A DNA stretch of 64,000 nt from Bacteroidaceae bacterium (GTDB taxonomy: Bacteria > Bacteroidota > Bacteroidia > Bacteroidales > Bacteroidaceae): contig JAFUKC010000015.1 of assembly GCA_017467885.1 (NCBI GenBank), positions 62,001-126,000 of the forward strand. Reading direction: 5' to 3'. The notes below the pieces were generated by a model, which saw only the letters and a list, made by a program, of their open reading frames with translations, did no database searches and had not been told where the DNA came from. Every line of letters begins with the position of its first letter. Within the stretch, counting starts at the first letter, position 1. This document shows, one piece after another, positions 48,237 to 56,491 of the stretch. The translations under genes and the position numbers were made by a program.

Positions 48237-49208
48237 TCAAAATAGTATTTCTATAAATTGTTCTGTTGTCATGTTCATTATAATATCACCGATGGAGATT
48301 CCTGTTATTGCACGGCCTACAGCCTCGGGTGTATACTCTACCCCTTTCAGCATTGCAAGCAACCCCCCATCTAAATCACCTGTGAGAAAATAATCACCGA
48401 TGATATTTACTTTTCTTATCACCCCATCTTTGACATCTATACGTGCTTCAAACTCTCCCACACCATCAAAGCGTTTATGTTTCACAATCGAGTATGCAGG
48501 ATTATTGCCATAGATGAACTCATCGGTATAATACTCTTGTTCAATTGTCCTTATCTGCTCAACAGCTGCTTCATCGAGTACAATCTCCTTATCGCACAGG
48601 TTTTTGCGTACAAACTGTTTGAATTCGTCAATTGTAATGGTGAGATATTTGTTAAGTGTGGTTACATGCTGCCTTACCGAAGCAACACCTTTGCTTTTGA
48701 GTTTTGCATCCGACGGAGTTGTAGAACGTGCCATGTGCTCCAAATCTGTATCGAATAACATGGTCCCATGCACTATGCTGCGGTTGGGCAGATGATAGAA
48801 TGCATTACCCGAAACCTTCTTTCCGTCTATAAGTATATCATTCCGCCCTGTAGTCTTTGCATCGATACCGAGTTTATGCAGAACATGCTCTACCATCAGC
48901 ATGTAACGATTGAATGTAAAATTGACATTGCTGTCGGGGGTTATGTAGGAGAACATAATATTGCTCATGTCGGCATAGACGCAACCGCCCCCGCTTTTGC
49001 GTCTGTAAGTATTGATACCGTTGGCACGACAATACTCCAAATCCACCTCGCCTTCAATCAATTGATTACGGCCGAATATTACAGTGGGAAGAACCTGCCA
49101 CATAAAGAAATAATCATTGGCAGGCAACACGCGCGCAACATACTCTTCCATTGCAAGATAGAACGGAAGCTTGTGCTGTGTATCATTAGGCAATGCTATA
49201 TAAATCAT
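48237..49208 (-). CDS. lplA: Lipoate-protein ligase A
   Basis: LplA activates scavenged lipoate with ATP and attaches it to lipoyl domains such as that of GcvH. The 323-residue protein has the adenylation core with YRRKSGGGCVYAD (the RRxxGGGxVxHD-like motif), the lysine in ILIDGKKVSGNAFY, and FNRYMLMVEHVLHKLG, plus a C-terminal accessory domain (from about residue 240). It is the first gene of the gcv operon, so its main target is probably GcvH. No lipoate synthase is seen, consistent with salvage. Confidence 0.93.
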   Translation of the reverse strand: MIYIALPNDTQHKLPFYLAMEEYVARVLPANDYFFMWQVLPTVIFGRNQLIEGEVDLEYCRANGINTYRRKSGGGCVYADMSNIMFSYITPDSNVNFTFNRYMLMVEHVLHKLGIDAKTTGRNDILIDGKKVSGNAFYHLPNRSIVHGTMLFDTDLEHMARSTTPSDAKLKSKGVASVRQHVTTLNKYLTITIDEFKQFVRKNLCDKEIVLDEAAVEQIRTIEQEYYTDEFIYGNNPAYSIVKHKRFDGVGEFEARIDVKDGVIRKVNIIGDYFLTGDLDGGLLAMLKGVEYTPEAVGRAITGISIGDIIMNMTTEQFIEILF

Positions 49209-49405
49209 CTTTACCTGTCAGATATTGCGCTTGTTGATTTTTTACAAATGTAGACAAAAGTTACATCATAAGCAAGATTGTAAATAGTTTAATTTTAATT
49301 AATCTTGCAAATTTTGTAGTTTTGTAAAAAAACAGAAAAATCGTCCTACCAAAAAGCAGAAAGAAAGGCAGATATGTTATATTTTAGATTTATAAGACTG
49401 AAAAA

Positions 49406-49519
49406 ATGAATTCAAAAAAGAAAAGACGACTTAAGGAGCGTATGATTACATGGATTACAGTAGTTGTTATTGCCTGCATTTGCGGTATTGTAGCAGGAAA
49501 TTGTGTTGCCAAAATATAA
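49406..49519 (+). CDS. 37-residue membrane peptide upstream of the hydrolase
   Basis: A short frame from ATG 49406 to TAA 49517-49519 encodes a Lys/Arg-rich start (MNSKKKRRLKERM) and one hydrophobic helix (ITWITVVVIACICGIVAG). It ends 12 bases before the alpha/beta hydrolase start and has the positive-inside pattern of small single-span proteins. It could be a real small protein or a leader. No family is recognised. Confidence 0.5.
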   Translation: MNSKKKRRLKERMITWITVVVIACICGIVAGNCVAKI

Positions 49520-49531
49520 AACTGCTGCAAA

Positions 49532-50500
49532 ATGAGAATAATTTACAGAATTCTGTTTGTTGTTTTTTGTATCATCACATTCGTTTCAGTATTTTCATTA
49601 TCGATGATTGCCACACTCAGCGAAAAATGGGAGGAAACAATAAGATATTTGAAAGTTGCCGACAGCAATATATCGGGTGAAATATACAAAGACCTTAAAT
49701 ACAACGACATTGACGATTGTGGATACGACCTTTACCTGCCTGCTGAGAAGAAACACCATCGCCGATACCCACTTATATTATTCATCCATGGTGGCAGTTT
49801 TGTTAGCGGTGACAAAAATGAGGGAAAGGATTGGTGCAAATATTTCTCCTCTAAAGGATGCATTGCCGCAACGGTTAACTATACGCTTCACAACGAGAAG
49901 CACACATCAGATATCAACCGTATGCACAACGACATAAAAGATTGTGTACAAGCAATAAAGAACGTTTGCGACAGCCTTGGCTACACTATCGACGAGATGG
50001 CAGTATCGGGCGTTTCGGCAGGCGGATGTTTAGCAATGCTTTATGCTTATCGAGAGGCCGATGATTCACCTGTCCCCGTAAAGTTCGTATTTCAACAAAG
50101 CAGCCCGACAAATTTCCACGGCAGACATTGGGGGTTTATTGAAGACAGCGCATCAATCAGCTTTGCATCCTTTATAACCGGTGTGGAAATAACCGACAGC
50201 ATGATTGCCAAAGGTATTCACACAAAGTTGCTCGATTCGATATCACCGTCGTGCATGGTCACACGAAACAGTGTGCCCACAATTTGCGCATACGGACCAC
50301 ACGACAGGATTGTGCCACCCGGGCAAAAGAGATTGCTTATTGCAGCATTGGACAGTTGCAATATACCCTATCATAATATAGATTTCCCGAATTCGGGACA
50401 CACACTGGCAAACGACCCCGACAGTATGGCCGCATTTATACGTAAGACCGATGAGTTCTGCCGATTATATTTCAATACAAAAAGATATGCAACCGAATAG
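49532..50500 (+). CDS. Alpha/beta hydrolase (esterase/lipase, HSL-like), membrane-anchored or secreted
   Basis: The 322-residue protein has an N-terminal hydrophobic segment (residues 5-27) and an alpha/beta hydrolase fold with the oxyanion motif FIHGGSF near residue 88, the nucleophile Ser in GVSAGG (near residue 158), an Asp in GPHDRIVPP and a His in NSGHTL. It looks like the BD-FAE/hormone-sensitive-lipase group of carboxylesterases, which remove acetyl or other acyl groups. The final codons lie inside the stem of its own terminator. Confidence 0.8.
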   Translation: MRIIYRILFVVFCIITFVSVFSLSMIATLSEKWEETIRYLKVADSNISGEIYKDLKYNDIDDCGYDLYLPAEKKHHRRYPLILFIHGGSFVSGDKNEGKDWCKYFSSKGCIAATVNYTLHNEKHTSDINRMHNDIKDCVQAIKNVCDSLGYTIDEMAVSGVSAGGCLAMLYAYREADDSPVPVKFVFQQSSPTNFHGRHWGFIEDSASISFASFITGVEITDSMIAKGIHTKLLDSISPSCMVTRNSVPTICAYGPHDRIVPPGQKRLLIAALDSCNIPYHNIDFPNSGHTLANDPDSMAAFIRKTDEFCRLYFNTKRYATE

Positions 50501-50528
50501 CAGTTGCATATCTTTTTGTATTGAAATA
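50468..50528. terminator. Long terminator hairpin reaching back into the hydrolase gene
   Basis: A perfect 26-bp stem: left arm 50468-50493 (TATTTCAATACAAAAAGATA begins it), 9-base loop 50494-50502, right arm 50503-50528. The hydrolase stop codon TAG (50498-50500) is in the loop, so the last ten or so codons form the left arm. It can also act for the POT transporter (stop at 50543) on the minus strand. Confidence 0.8.
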
Positions 50529-50542
50529 TATTTTTTTTAGAA

Positions 50543-52072
50543 TTACTTCGCCACCTTCTCAAGACGTTTCAAGATAGAGAAGATAAATAGAGCCGAAACA
50601 AGGCAAACAGCGATAAGCACGCCCCAAACCACATACAAAGGAAGTGAACCCCACAACAAAGCAGGAACAGCAACCAAGAAGTTTCCGATGGCAGTTGCCA
50701 CAAACCAGCCACCCATCATCATACCCTTATATTGGGGAGGAGCAACCTTGCTCACAAACGAAATACCGATGGGCGAAAGGAACAACTCGGCAATAGTAAG
50801 AATGAAATATGTTCCAATGAGCAGATTAGGTGTTACAAGAGTTGCTGTGCCGGCCTCCAATGCAACAGTTTGAGCATCGGGATTGGGCAAATCCAAAGAA
50901 CCCATAAGCAACAGAACAAATCCCAAACCGGCAACAAGCATACCAAGACCAATCTTCAAAGGAGAAGAGGGTTCTTTACCCTTGTTTCTCAACGCCGAGA
51001 ATACAGCCATTATTATAGGTGTAAGCGCTACCACAAAGCAGGGATTGAACTGCTGGAAAATAGGAGCCTCGAATGTTGCAACAGCATCAGCCGAATTAGC
51101 AGCACTATAAGCCAAATATCCACCGGCACCGGCAACAAGTGCCAAAGCTATAATTTTACCCTTTAGTGATTTATTCTGGAAAATACCCATAACACCGTAA
51201 ACAGCAAGAATGGCAAGTACAAGATTCCAAACATTAAACATAAGGCTTGAAGCACCTGTTGCTGTTTTCCGGGTATACACCTCGGCAAACTGTGTCATGG
51301 TTGTACCATTCTGGTGGAAAGCCATCCAGAAGAAGATAACCACCGCAAACACAAGACAGAGACAGATAATACGCTCTTTTGTCTGTGCCGGAGTCAGTTG
51401 CTCGGTAACCTCCTCTTTTGCACCGGCAACAGCTGTTTTTGCACGATCGGCATGCGCAAAAGTAAAACGGAAGGCATAATAGATTATAATGGAGAAGATG
51501 AGCGAGATACATGCAACAGCAAATGCAAAATGATAAGATGTAGCCTTGTCTACCGCAAAATCTTTCTGAACATAGTCCATAACAGCAAGTGCTGCTGCTG
51601 CAGCAAACATCGAACCAAGATTAATGGCCATGTAGAAAATACTGAAACCCTCGTCACGCTTTGCCGAATATTTTGGGTCGTCATAAAGATTTCCAACCAA
51701 CACCTGCAAGTTACCCTTGAACAAACCGGTACCAACACACACGAAAAGCAAAGCCAATGCCATCACGATGAGGGCAATCGTGCCACCGCCAAGAGGCAAC
51801 GACAGACACAAATATCCAAGGAACATTACAAGGATACCGATGGTAACCATCTTGCCATATCCATACTTATCGGCCAACATACCACCGAAAAGAGGAACGA
51901 AATATACTACACCAAGAAAAATTGATTGAATGGAGCCTGCCAAACCTACCGAAAAACCGAATTGGTGCTGCAGAAACAAGAAAAACACAGCCAACATGGT
52001 GTAGTAGCCGAAACGCTCACCTGTATTGGCTAGGGCCAAAGCCCAAAGACCTTTAGGATGTCCTTCAAACAT
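50543..52072 (-). CDS. POT family proton-dependent oligopeptide transporter
   Basis: The start at 52072 (MFEGHPKGLWALALANTGE) gives 509 residues. The FGYYTMLAVFFLFL and the E-x-x-E-R-type motif (NTGERFGYY), and the PTR2 signature around FYMAINLGSMFA (near residue 150), are those of peptide/H+ symporters with about 12-14 helices. It imports di- and tripeptides. The in-frame sequence upstream of 52072 (52168) is not family-like. It is monocistronic. Confidence 0.9.
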   Translation of the reverse strand: MFEGHPKGLWALALANTGERFGYYTMLAVFFLFLQHQFGFSVGLAGSIQSIFLGVVYFVPLFGGMLADKYGYGKMVTIGILVMFLGYLCLSLPLGGGTIALIVMALALLFVCVGTGLFKGNLQVLVGNLYDDPKYSAKRDEGFSIFYMAINLGSMFAAAAALAVMDYVQKDFAVDKATSYHFAFAVACISLIFSIIIYYAFRFTFAHADRAKTAVAGAKEEVTEQLTPAQTKERIICLCLVFAVVIFFWMAFHQNGTTMTQFAEVYTRKTATGASSLMFNVWNLVLAILAVYGVMGIFQNKSLKGKIIALALVAGAGGYLAYSAANSADAVATFEAPIFQQFNPCFVVALTPIIMAVFSALRNKGKEPSSPLKIGLGMLVAGLGFVLLLMGSLDLPNPDAQTVALEAGTATLVTPNLLIGTYFILTIAELFLSPIGISFVSKVAPPQYKGMMMGGWFVATAIGNFLVAVPALLWGSLPLYVVWGVLIAVCLVSALFIFSILKRLEKVAK

Positions 52073-52262
52073 AGATTTAATTAATTTAATTGTTAATATT
52101 ATTACTTTTTCCTTAATATAATTGCAAACGCATAACACACACGCATTTGCACCTTGAACGATGTTCAAAGTGCAAATATAGCAAAATATCAGTAAAGTTT
52201 AGACGCCGTTGAAGATTCTTTCAAAAAAAAAACATGCATACTTCAATCATGTTTAATCCTTT

Positions 52263-52469
52263 TTAACATGTGAATCCCACTCTGTTCTCAAATAGAGCAA
52301 TTAACCCTGCGTCACCGGCAAGCAACAGAAAGCCGGTTACATACGTGACAAGTTCCAATCTTTTGGCATTGTGGAAACGAACGAACCACTGCATCGTTAA
52401 AAACAACATAGGCAAGCAGAACGTGTCATTGAGGAAAAAATAATAAAATTGTTTCAGATTATCGATATA
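52263..52469 (-). pseudogene. Possible relic of a small membrane-protein gene
   Basis: In the 440-base gap between the POT transporter and uvrA, one minus-strand frame is open for 68 codons from a stop at 52470-52472 to TAA at 52263-52265. It has no ATG near its beginning. The translation looks protein-like rather than random: FLNDTFCLPMLFLTMQWF, then a charged turn (RFHNAKRLELV), then YVTGFLLLAGDAGLIAL. It resembles the C-terminal half of a small two-to-three helix membrane protein with the 5' part lost. No function is claimed. Confidence 0.3.
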
Positions 52470-52510
52470 TTATTTTTTGTTAACACGCAGTATTGTCTAA
52501 ACCTCTTATA

Positions 52511-55336
52511 TTACCGTTGCAGTTCTTTGGCAAGATAAGGTGCAGTGTAGCCTATGCCACCGGAAGCAACCTCCTCGGGAGTACCGCTTGCAACTACCAC
52601 TCCACCGTCACGACCACCCTCGGGCCCCATATCAATAATATAATCGGCTGTTTTTATCACATCCAGATTGTGTTCGATAATCACAACCGTATTCCCTTTG
52701 TCCACCAAACGGTTTATAACATTCATCAACACCCTGATGTCTTCGAAGTGCAAGCCCGTTGTTGGTTCATCAAGCAGGTAGAGAGTCTTACCCGTATCGC
52801 GTTTAGATAGTTCTGTAGCCAATTTCACACGCTGACTTTCACCACCCGACAAAGTAGTCGATGGCTGGCCTAATTTTATATAGCCCAGGCCGACATCCTG
52901 CAGAACCTTAATTTTGTTGAGAATTGCAGGCACATTCTCGAAAAATTCCACAGCCATATTTATCGTCATATCAAGAACATCGGCTATGGATTTGCCCTTG
53001 TATCGCACTTCCAGCGTTTCGCGGTTGTAACGTTTACCGTGACAGACCTCACATGGCACCATCACATCGGGCAGAAAGTTCATCTCTAATGTTTTGTATC
53101 CGTTACCGCTGCAAGCATCGCATCTGCCGCCCGACACATTGAACGAGAAACGTCCGGGTTTGTATCCCCTTATTTTAGCCTCGGGAAGCCCCACAAACAG
53201 GTTGCGTATATCGGAAAAGACTCCGGTATATGTTGCCGGATTTGAACGTGGTGTACGACCGAGAGGAGATTGGTCGACGTCTACTATTTTATCGATGTGT
53301 TCTACACCCTCGATACTTTTATACGGCAATGGTTCGCGCAGTGCACGATAGAAATGCTTGGCCAGAATAGGCTGCAACGTATCGTTTACAAGCGAAGATT
53401 TACCTCCTCCCGAAACACCCGTCACACAAATCAATTTTCCGAGCGGAAATTCAACATCTATATTTTTCAAATTATTTCCGCATGCTCCAAAAATCTTTAT
53501 CGATTTTCCATTACCGGCCCGTCGTTGCGATGGTACGGGTATAACCTCAATATCCTTCAAATAGTTTGCTGTAAGTGTATTGCTATCGAGCATTTCACGC
53601 GGAGTTCCGGCAAAAACCACATTGCCGCCTTTACGACCGGCTTTAGGCCCTAAATCGATGACATAATCGGACGACAACATTATATCCCTGTCGTGCTCAA
53701 CCACAATAACGGTATTTCCGCTGTCGCGCAACGATTTAAGCGATTTTATCAATCGGTCGTTGTCGCGCGAATGCAGACCGATGCTTGGTTCATCCAATAT
53801 ATAAAAGACATTTACAAGTTGTGAACCGACCTGTGTAGCCAAACGAATACGTTGCCCTTCACCACCGGACAGGGAAGCAGAAGAGCGAGAAAGCGAAAGA
53901 TAGCCGAGACCGACATCCAACAGGAAGCGCAGACGTGTTGTTATCTCCTTTATCATTTCATGAGCAATGGCACGCTGCCTTTCCGTAAGGTGCTCCTCAA
54001 GGCCGCAAAGCCAATCATAAAGCAAAGCAATATCCATCGAGGAAAGTTCGGCAATGTTTTTCCCGTTAAGTTTATAGTGCAAAGCCTCTTTATTCAGACG
54101 CGAGCCACCACATTCGGGACATGTCTGCATAACCGAGAATTGCTCGGCCCAACGCTGTTCCTTGGCAGAAACTCCGGTCTCTTTCTGCATCTGAATATAT
54201 TTTATCAAACCATTGTAGGTAGCAAAACTGTCGTAAAACATTTCTGACGAACCGTTCAGACGCAGTGGCACCGGCGAGCCATACAGAATTTCATCTATGG
54301 CCTCGTCGGGCAGTTCCGATACAGCAGTTTTCAAATCGGCATCATATCGGGCAAGCACCGCCTCTATCTGCTGAAAAATTGATGAACGGCGATATTTACC
54401 CAACGGTGCGAGCGCGCCATCATAAACCGAGAGCGAACGGTCGGGAATAACCTTGTCTACATCCACCATACTTACCACACCCAAGCCCTTGCATTTAGGA
54501 CAAAAGCCCTGTGGTGAATTAAACGAGAAATTATGCGGGTCGGGCTCTTTATAAGAGAGCCCTGTTACCGGACACATCAGTCGTTTGCTGTAATGACGGA
54601 TATTACCCGAGGGCATCTCCATTATCATCACCAAACCATCTCCCTGATGCATAGTCGTGGAGAGGCTCTGCTTTATACGATCCATATCACTCTCGTCGAC
54701 CACAAGTTTATCTACCACAACTTCTATATCGTGATTCTTGTATCGCTCGAGTTTCATACCATGTGACATTTCGCACATCTCACCATCGACACGCACATTC
54801 AGATAGCCTTTGCGCATCATCTGCTCAAAGAGTTCCTTGTAGTGTCCTTTACGCGACTTAACCAAAGGAGCAAGCATATATATGCGTTTACCCGAATATT
54901 CCGACATCACCAACGACAAAATCTGCTCCTCGGTATATTTAACCATTTTTTCGCCCGAGAGATATGAATAAGCCTCCCCCACACGGGAAAAGAGCAGACG
55001 CATATAATCGTATATCTCGGTGGTTGTCCCAACTGTAGAGCGCGGATTCTTGTTGGTGGTTTTCTGTTCAATGGATATCACCGGACCAAGCCCCGTTATC
55101 TTATCAACATCGGGACGCTCCATGCCACCAAGAAAATTACGCGCATAGGTGGAGAAGGTTTCAAGATAACGTCGTTGCCCTTCGGCAAAAACGGTATCGA
55201 ATGCCAATGACGATTTACCACTGCCACTGAGCCCGGTTATTACAGTCAATGAATTGTGCGGAATGCTTACATCTATGTTTTTAAGATTATGTACCCTGGC
55301 ACCATAGACCTCAATATTGTTCCTTTTCTCTTTCAC
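52511..55336 (-). CDS. uvrA: Excinuclease ABC subunit A
   Basis: UvrA recognises bulky DNA damage in nucleotide excision repair. The 941-residue ATPase has two ABC modules: Walker A GLSGSGKSSLAF near residue 35 and GVSGGGKSSLVND near residue 630, signatures LSGGEGQRIRLAT and LSGGESQRVKLAT, and a zinc motif CDACSGNGYKTLEMNF...CEVCHG. The first zinc site reads CPVTG...CPKC. No ATG is available: the start is GTG at 55336 (KEKRNNIEVYGARVHNLKN follows), or TTG at 55366, which would overlap the preceding gene by 20 bases. Confidence 0.95.
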   Translation of the reverse strand: MKEKRNNIEVYGARVHNLKNIDVSIPHNSLTVITGLSGSGKSSLAFDTVFAEGQRRYLETFSTYARNFLGGMERPDVDKITGLGPVISIEQKTTNKNPRSTVGTTTEIYDYMRLLFSRVGEAYSYLSGEKMVKYTEEQILSLVMSEYSGKRIYMLAPLVKSRKGHYKELFEQMMRKGYLNVRVDGEMCEMSHGMKLERYKNHDIEVVVDKLVVDESDMDRIKQSLSTTMHQGDGLVMIMEMPSGNIRHYSKRLMCPVTGLSYKEPDPHNFSFNSPQGFCPKCKGLGVVSMVDVDKVIPDRSLSVYDGALAPLGKYRRSSIFQQIEAVLARYDADLKTAVSELPDEAIDEILYGSPVPLRLNGSSEMFYDSFATYNGLIKYIQMQKETGVSAKEQRWAEQFSVMQTCPECGGSRLNKEALHYKLNGKNIAELSSMDIALLYDWLCGLEEHLTERQRAIAHEMIKEITTRLRFLLDVGLGYLSLSRSSASLSGGEGQRIRLATQVGSQLVNVFYILDEPSIGLHSRDNDRLIKSLKSLRDSGNTVIVVEHDRDIMLSSDYVIDLGPKAGRKGGNVVFAGTPREMLDSNTLTANYLKDIEVIPVPSQRRAGNGKSIKIFGACGNNLKNIDVEFPLGKLICVTGVSGGGKSSLVNDTLQPILAKHFYRALREPLPYKSIEGVEHIDKIVDVDQSPLGRTPRSNPATYTGVFSDIRNLFVGLPEAKIRGYKPGRFSFNVSGGRCDACSGNGYKTLEMNFLPDVMVPCEVCHGKRYNRETLEVRYKGKSIADVLDMTINMAVEFFENVPAILNKIKVLQDVGLGYIKLGQPSTTLSGGESQRVKLATELSKRDTGKTLYLLDEPTTGLHFEDIRVLMNVINRLVDKGNTVVIIEHNLDVIKTADYIIDMGPEGGRDGGVVVASGTPEEVASGGIGYTAPYLAKELQR

Positions 55337-55346
55337 GACAACACTG

Positions 55347-56075
55347 CTAATTATTCGTCTCTTCAATATATCTGCGCAAAAGGTTTACATCGCGTTTTAT
55401 ATCGTAGGTAATACCATCGGCACCCTTTGCACTCACCACCACAAAATATACTCCGTCTTTAACAGGTTTTCCCTTATAGGTACCGTCCCAACCGCAATCC
55501 TCACAGGTCATTTCATCTATTCCCCACGAATAGAGCTGCTGCCCCCATCTGTTATAGATGGCGGCATTAAAGGATATGATAGACTTTACGTCGTATACAT
55601 TGAAATAATCGTTTATTCCATCACCATTAGGCGAAAATGCATTGGGAACTTTCAACGAAGATTCGGCAATACTCACCATATAAGGGTCGTATTCATACTC
55701 GAGCACCATATTTGAATTGGTACTGCTTGTATATGTCACGTAAAGTGAAACCGTATATGCACCGGCCTCAACAAATTCATACTCCACCTCGGCATCGTAT
55801 CTGACGAGAAAGTCCTCCTGTTCGTCACTTTTCTTGAATGACCATCGGCATACACGTGAATAACCGGGATACTCGCCCGCATTGGCCGAGAAACGAACAG
55901 TTAACGGTGCTTCAAACGGTTCGGATGTTTCACCTGCACTCAATTCCACCTCGTTACCCTCTTTATCGGTTGCTATTGCTACAGGTTGTGGAGCCTCTAT
56001 CGAACTTTGAGCATACAATACCCGCAAGGAAACAAACCACACCGTAAGAATCAAAAATAATATTCTTCGATACAT
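55347..56075 (-). CDS. Secreted protein with CHU_C/gliding-motility C-terminal domain (T9SS cargo-like)
   Basis: The start at 56075 (MYRRILFLILTVWFVSLRV) gives 242 residues with a signal peptide ending near YAQS. A PKD-like central part (residues about 50-140) is followed by the gliding-motility-associated C-terminal domain: VPNAFSPNGDGINDYFNV, then NRWGQQLYSW, and GKPVKDGVYFVVV. This domain is the type-B sorting signal for the type IX secretion system in Bacteroidetes. The short PKD-plus-CTD form may be a surface-attached accessory protein. It ends just before the uvrA start. Confidence 0.8.
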   Translation of the reverse strand: MYRRILFLILTVWFVSLRVLYAQSSIEAPQPVAIATDKEGNEVELSAGETSEPFEAPLTVRFSANAGEYPGYSRVCRWSFKKSDEQEDFLVRYDAEVEYEFVEAGAYTVSLYVTYTSSTNSNMVLEYEYDPYMVSIAESSLKVPNAFSPNGDGINDYFNVYDVKSIISFNAAIYNRWGQQLYSWGIDEMTCEDCGWDGTYKGKPVKDGVYFVVVSAKGADGITYDIKRDVNLLRRYIEETNN

Positions 56076-56308
56076 AGTTTTCTCTTTATAGACATTCATA
56101 TAACGACAGAAGAATGAAAATAGTACATTTTTTGTCATCGGAATGCAAATAAAATATAATCTTTATTGTTATATACCGCAAAGTTACGCAAAATTCTTTA
56201 TACGATTTTAAGAAACCGTTTCATAATTATACAATTTACCATAGTTTTTCGACAACATATAGAGGTTTTTTAATTTCTTTGTTGTACCTTTACCGCAGAT
56301 TTCAAAAA

Positions 56309-56380
56309 CGGGGTGCCTTAATACATGGGCTGAGATCATACCCAAGAACCTGATCCGGGTAATGCCGGCGTAGGGAGTAG
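56309..56380 (+). ncRNA. TPP riboswitch (THI element)
   Basis: The conserved THI-box is complete: CGGGGTGCC (56309-56317), GGCTGAGATCATACCC (56328-56343), AACCTGATCCGGGTAATGCC, and GGCGTAGGGAGT ending near 56379. It senses thiamine pyrophosphate in the leader RNA of the TonB receptor, pnuT and thiamine pyrophosphokinase genes, and should shut them off when TPP is plentiful. Downstream, AAAATCC (56414-56420) can pair with GGATTTT (56449-56455) before a T-run, a likely expression-platform terminator. Confidence 0.95.
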
Positions 56381-56491
56381 CCGAATGGCGTGGCCACACA
56401 TTCGACAGCACAGGAAAATCCCCATTTTCTGTTTAACAACGGAGTTGGAGGATTTTTTATTTGCTTCCACTCCACAAAATTTGGAATTGCA

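Noticed and set aside
52870..54600. UvrA first zinc site reading CPVTG as a mutation
   Set aside because: Replacement of one Cys at this site appears common enough in Bacteroidetes UvrA, to my recollection, so it is not treated as damage to the gene.
56390..56491. N-terminal extension of the TonB receptor frame
   Set aside because: A GTG-started extension would be encoded by riboswitch expression-platform RNA, and the true signal peptide begins at 56492.
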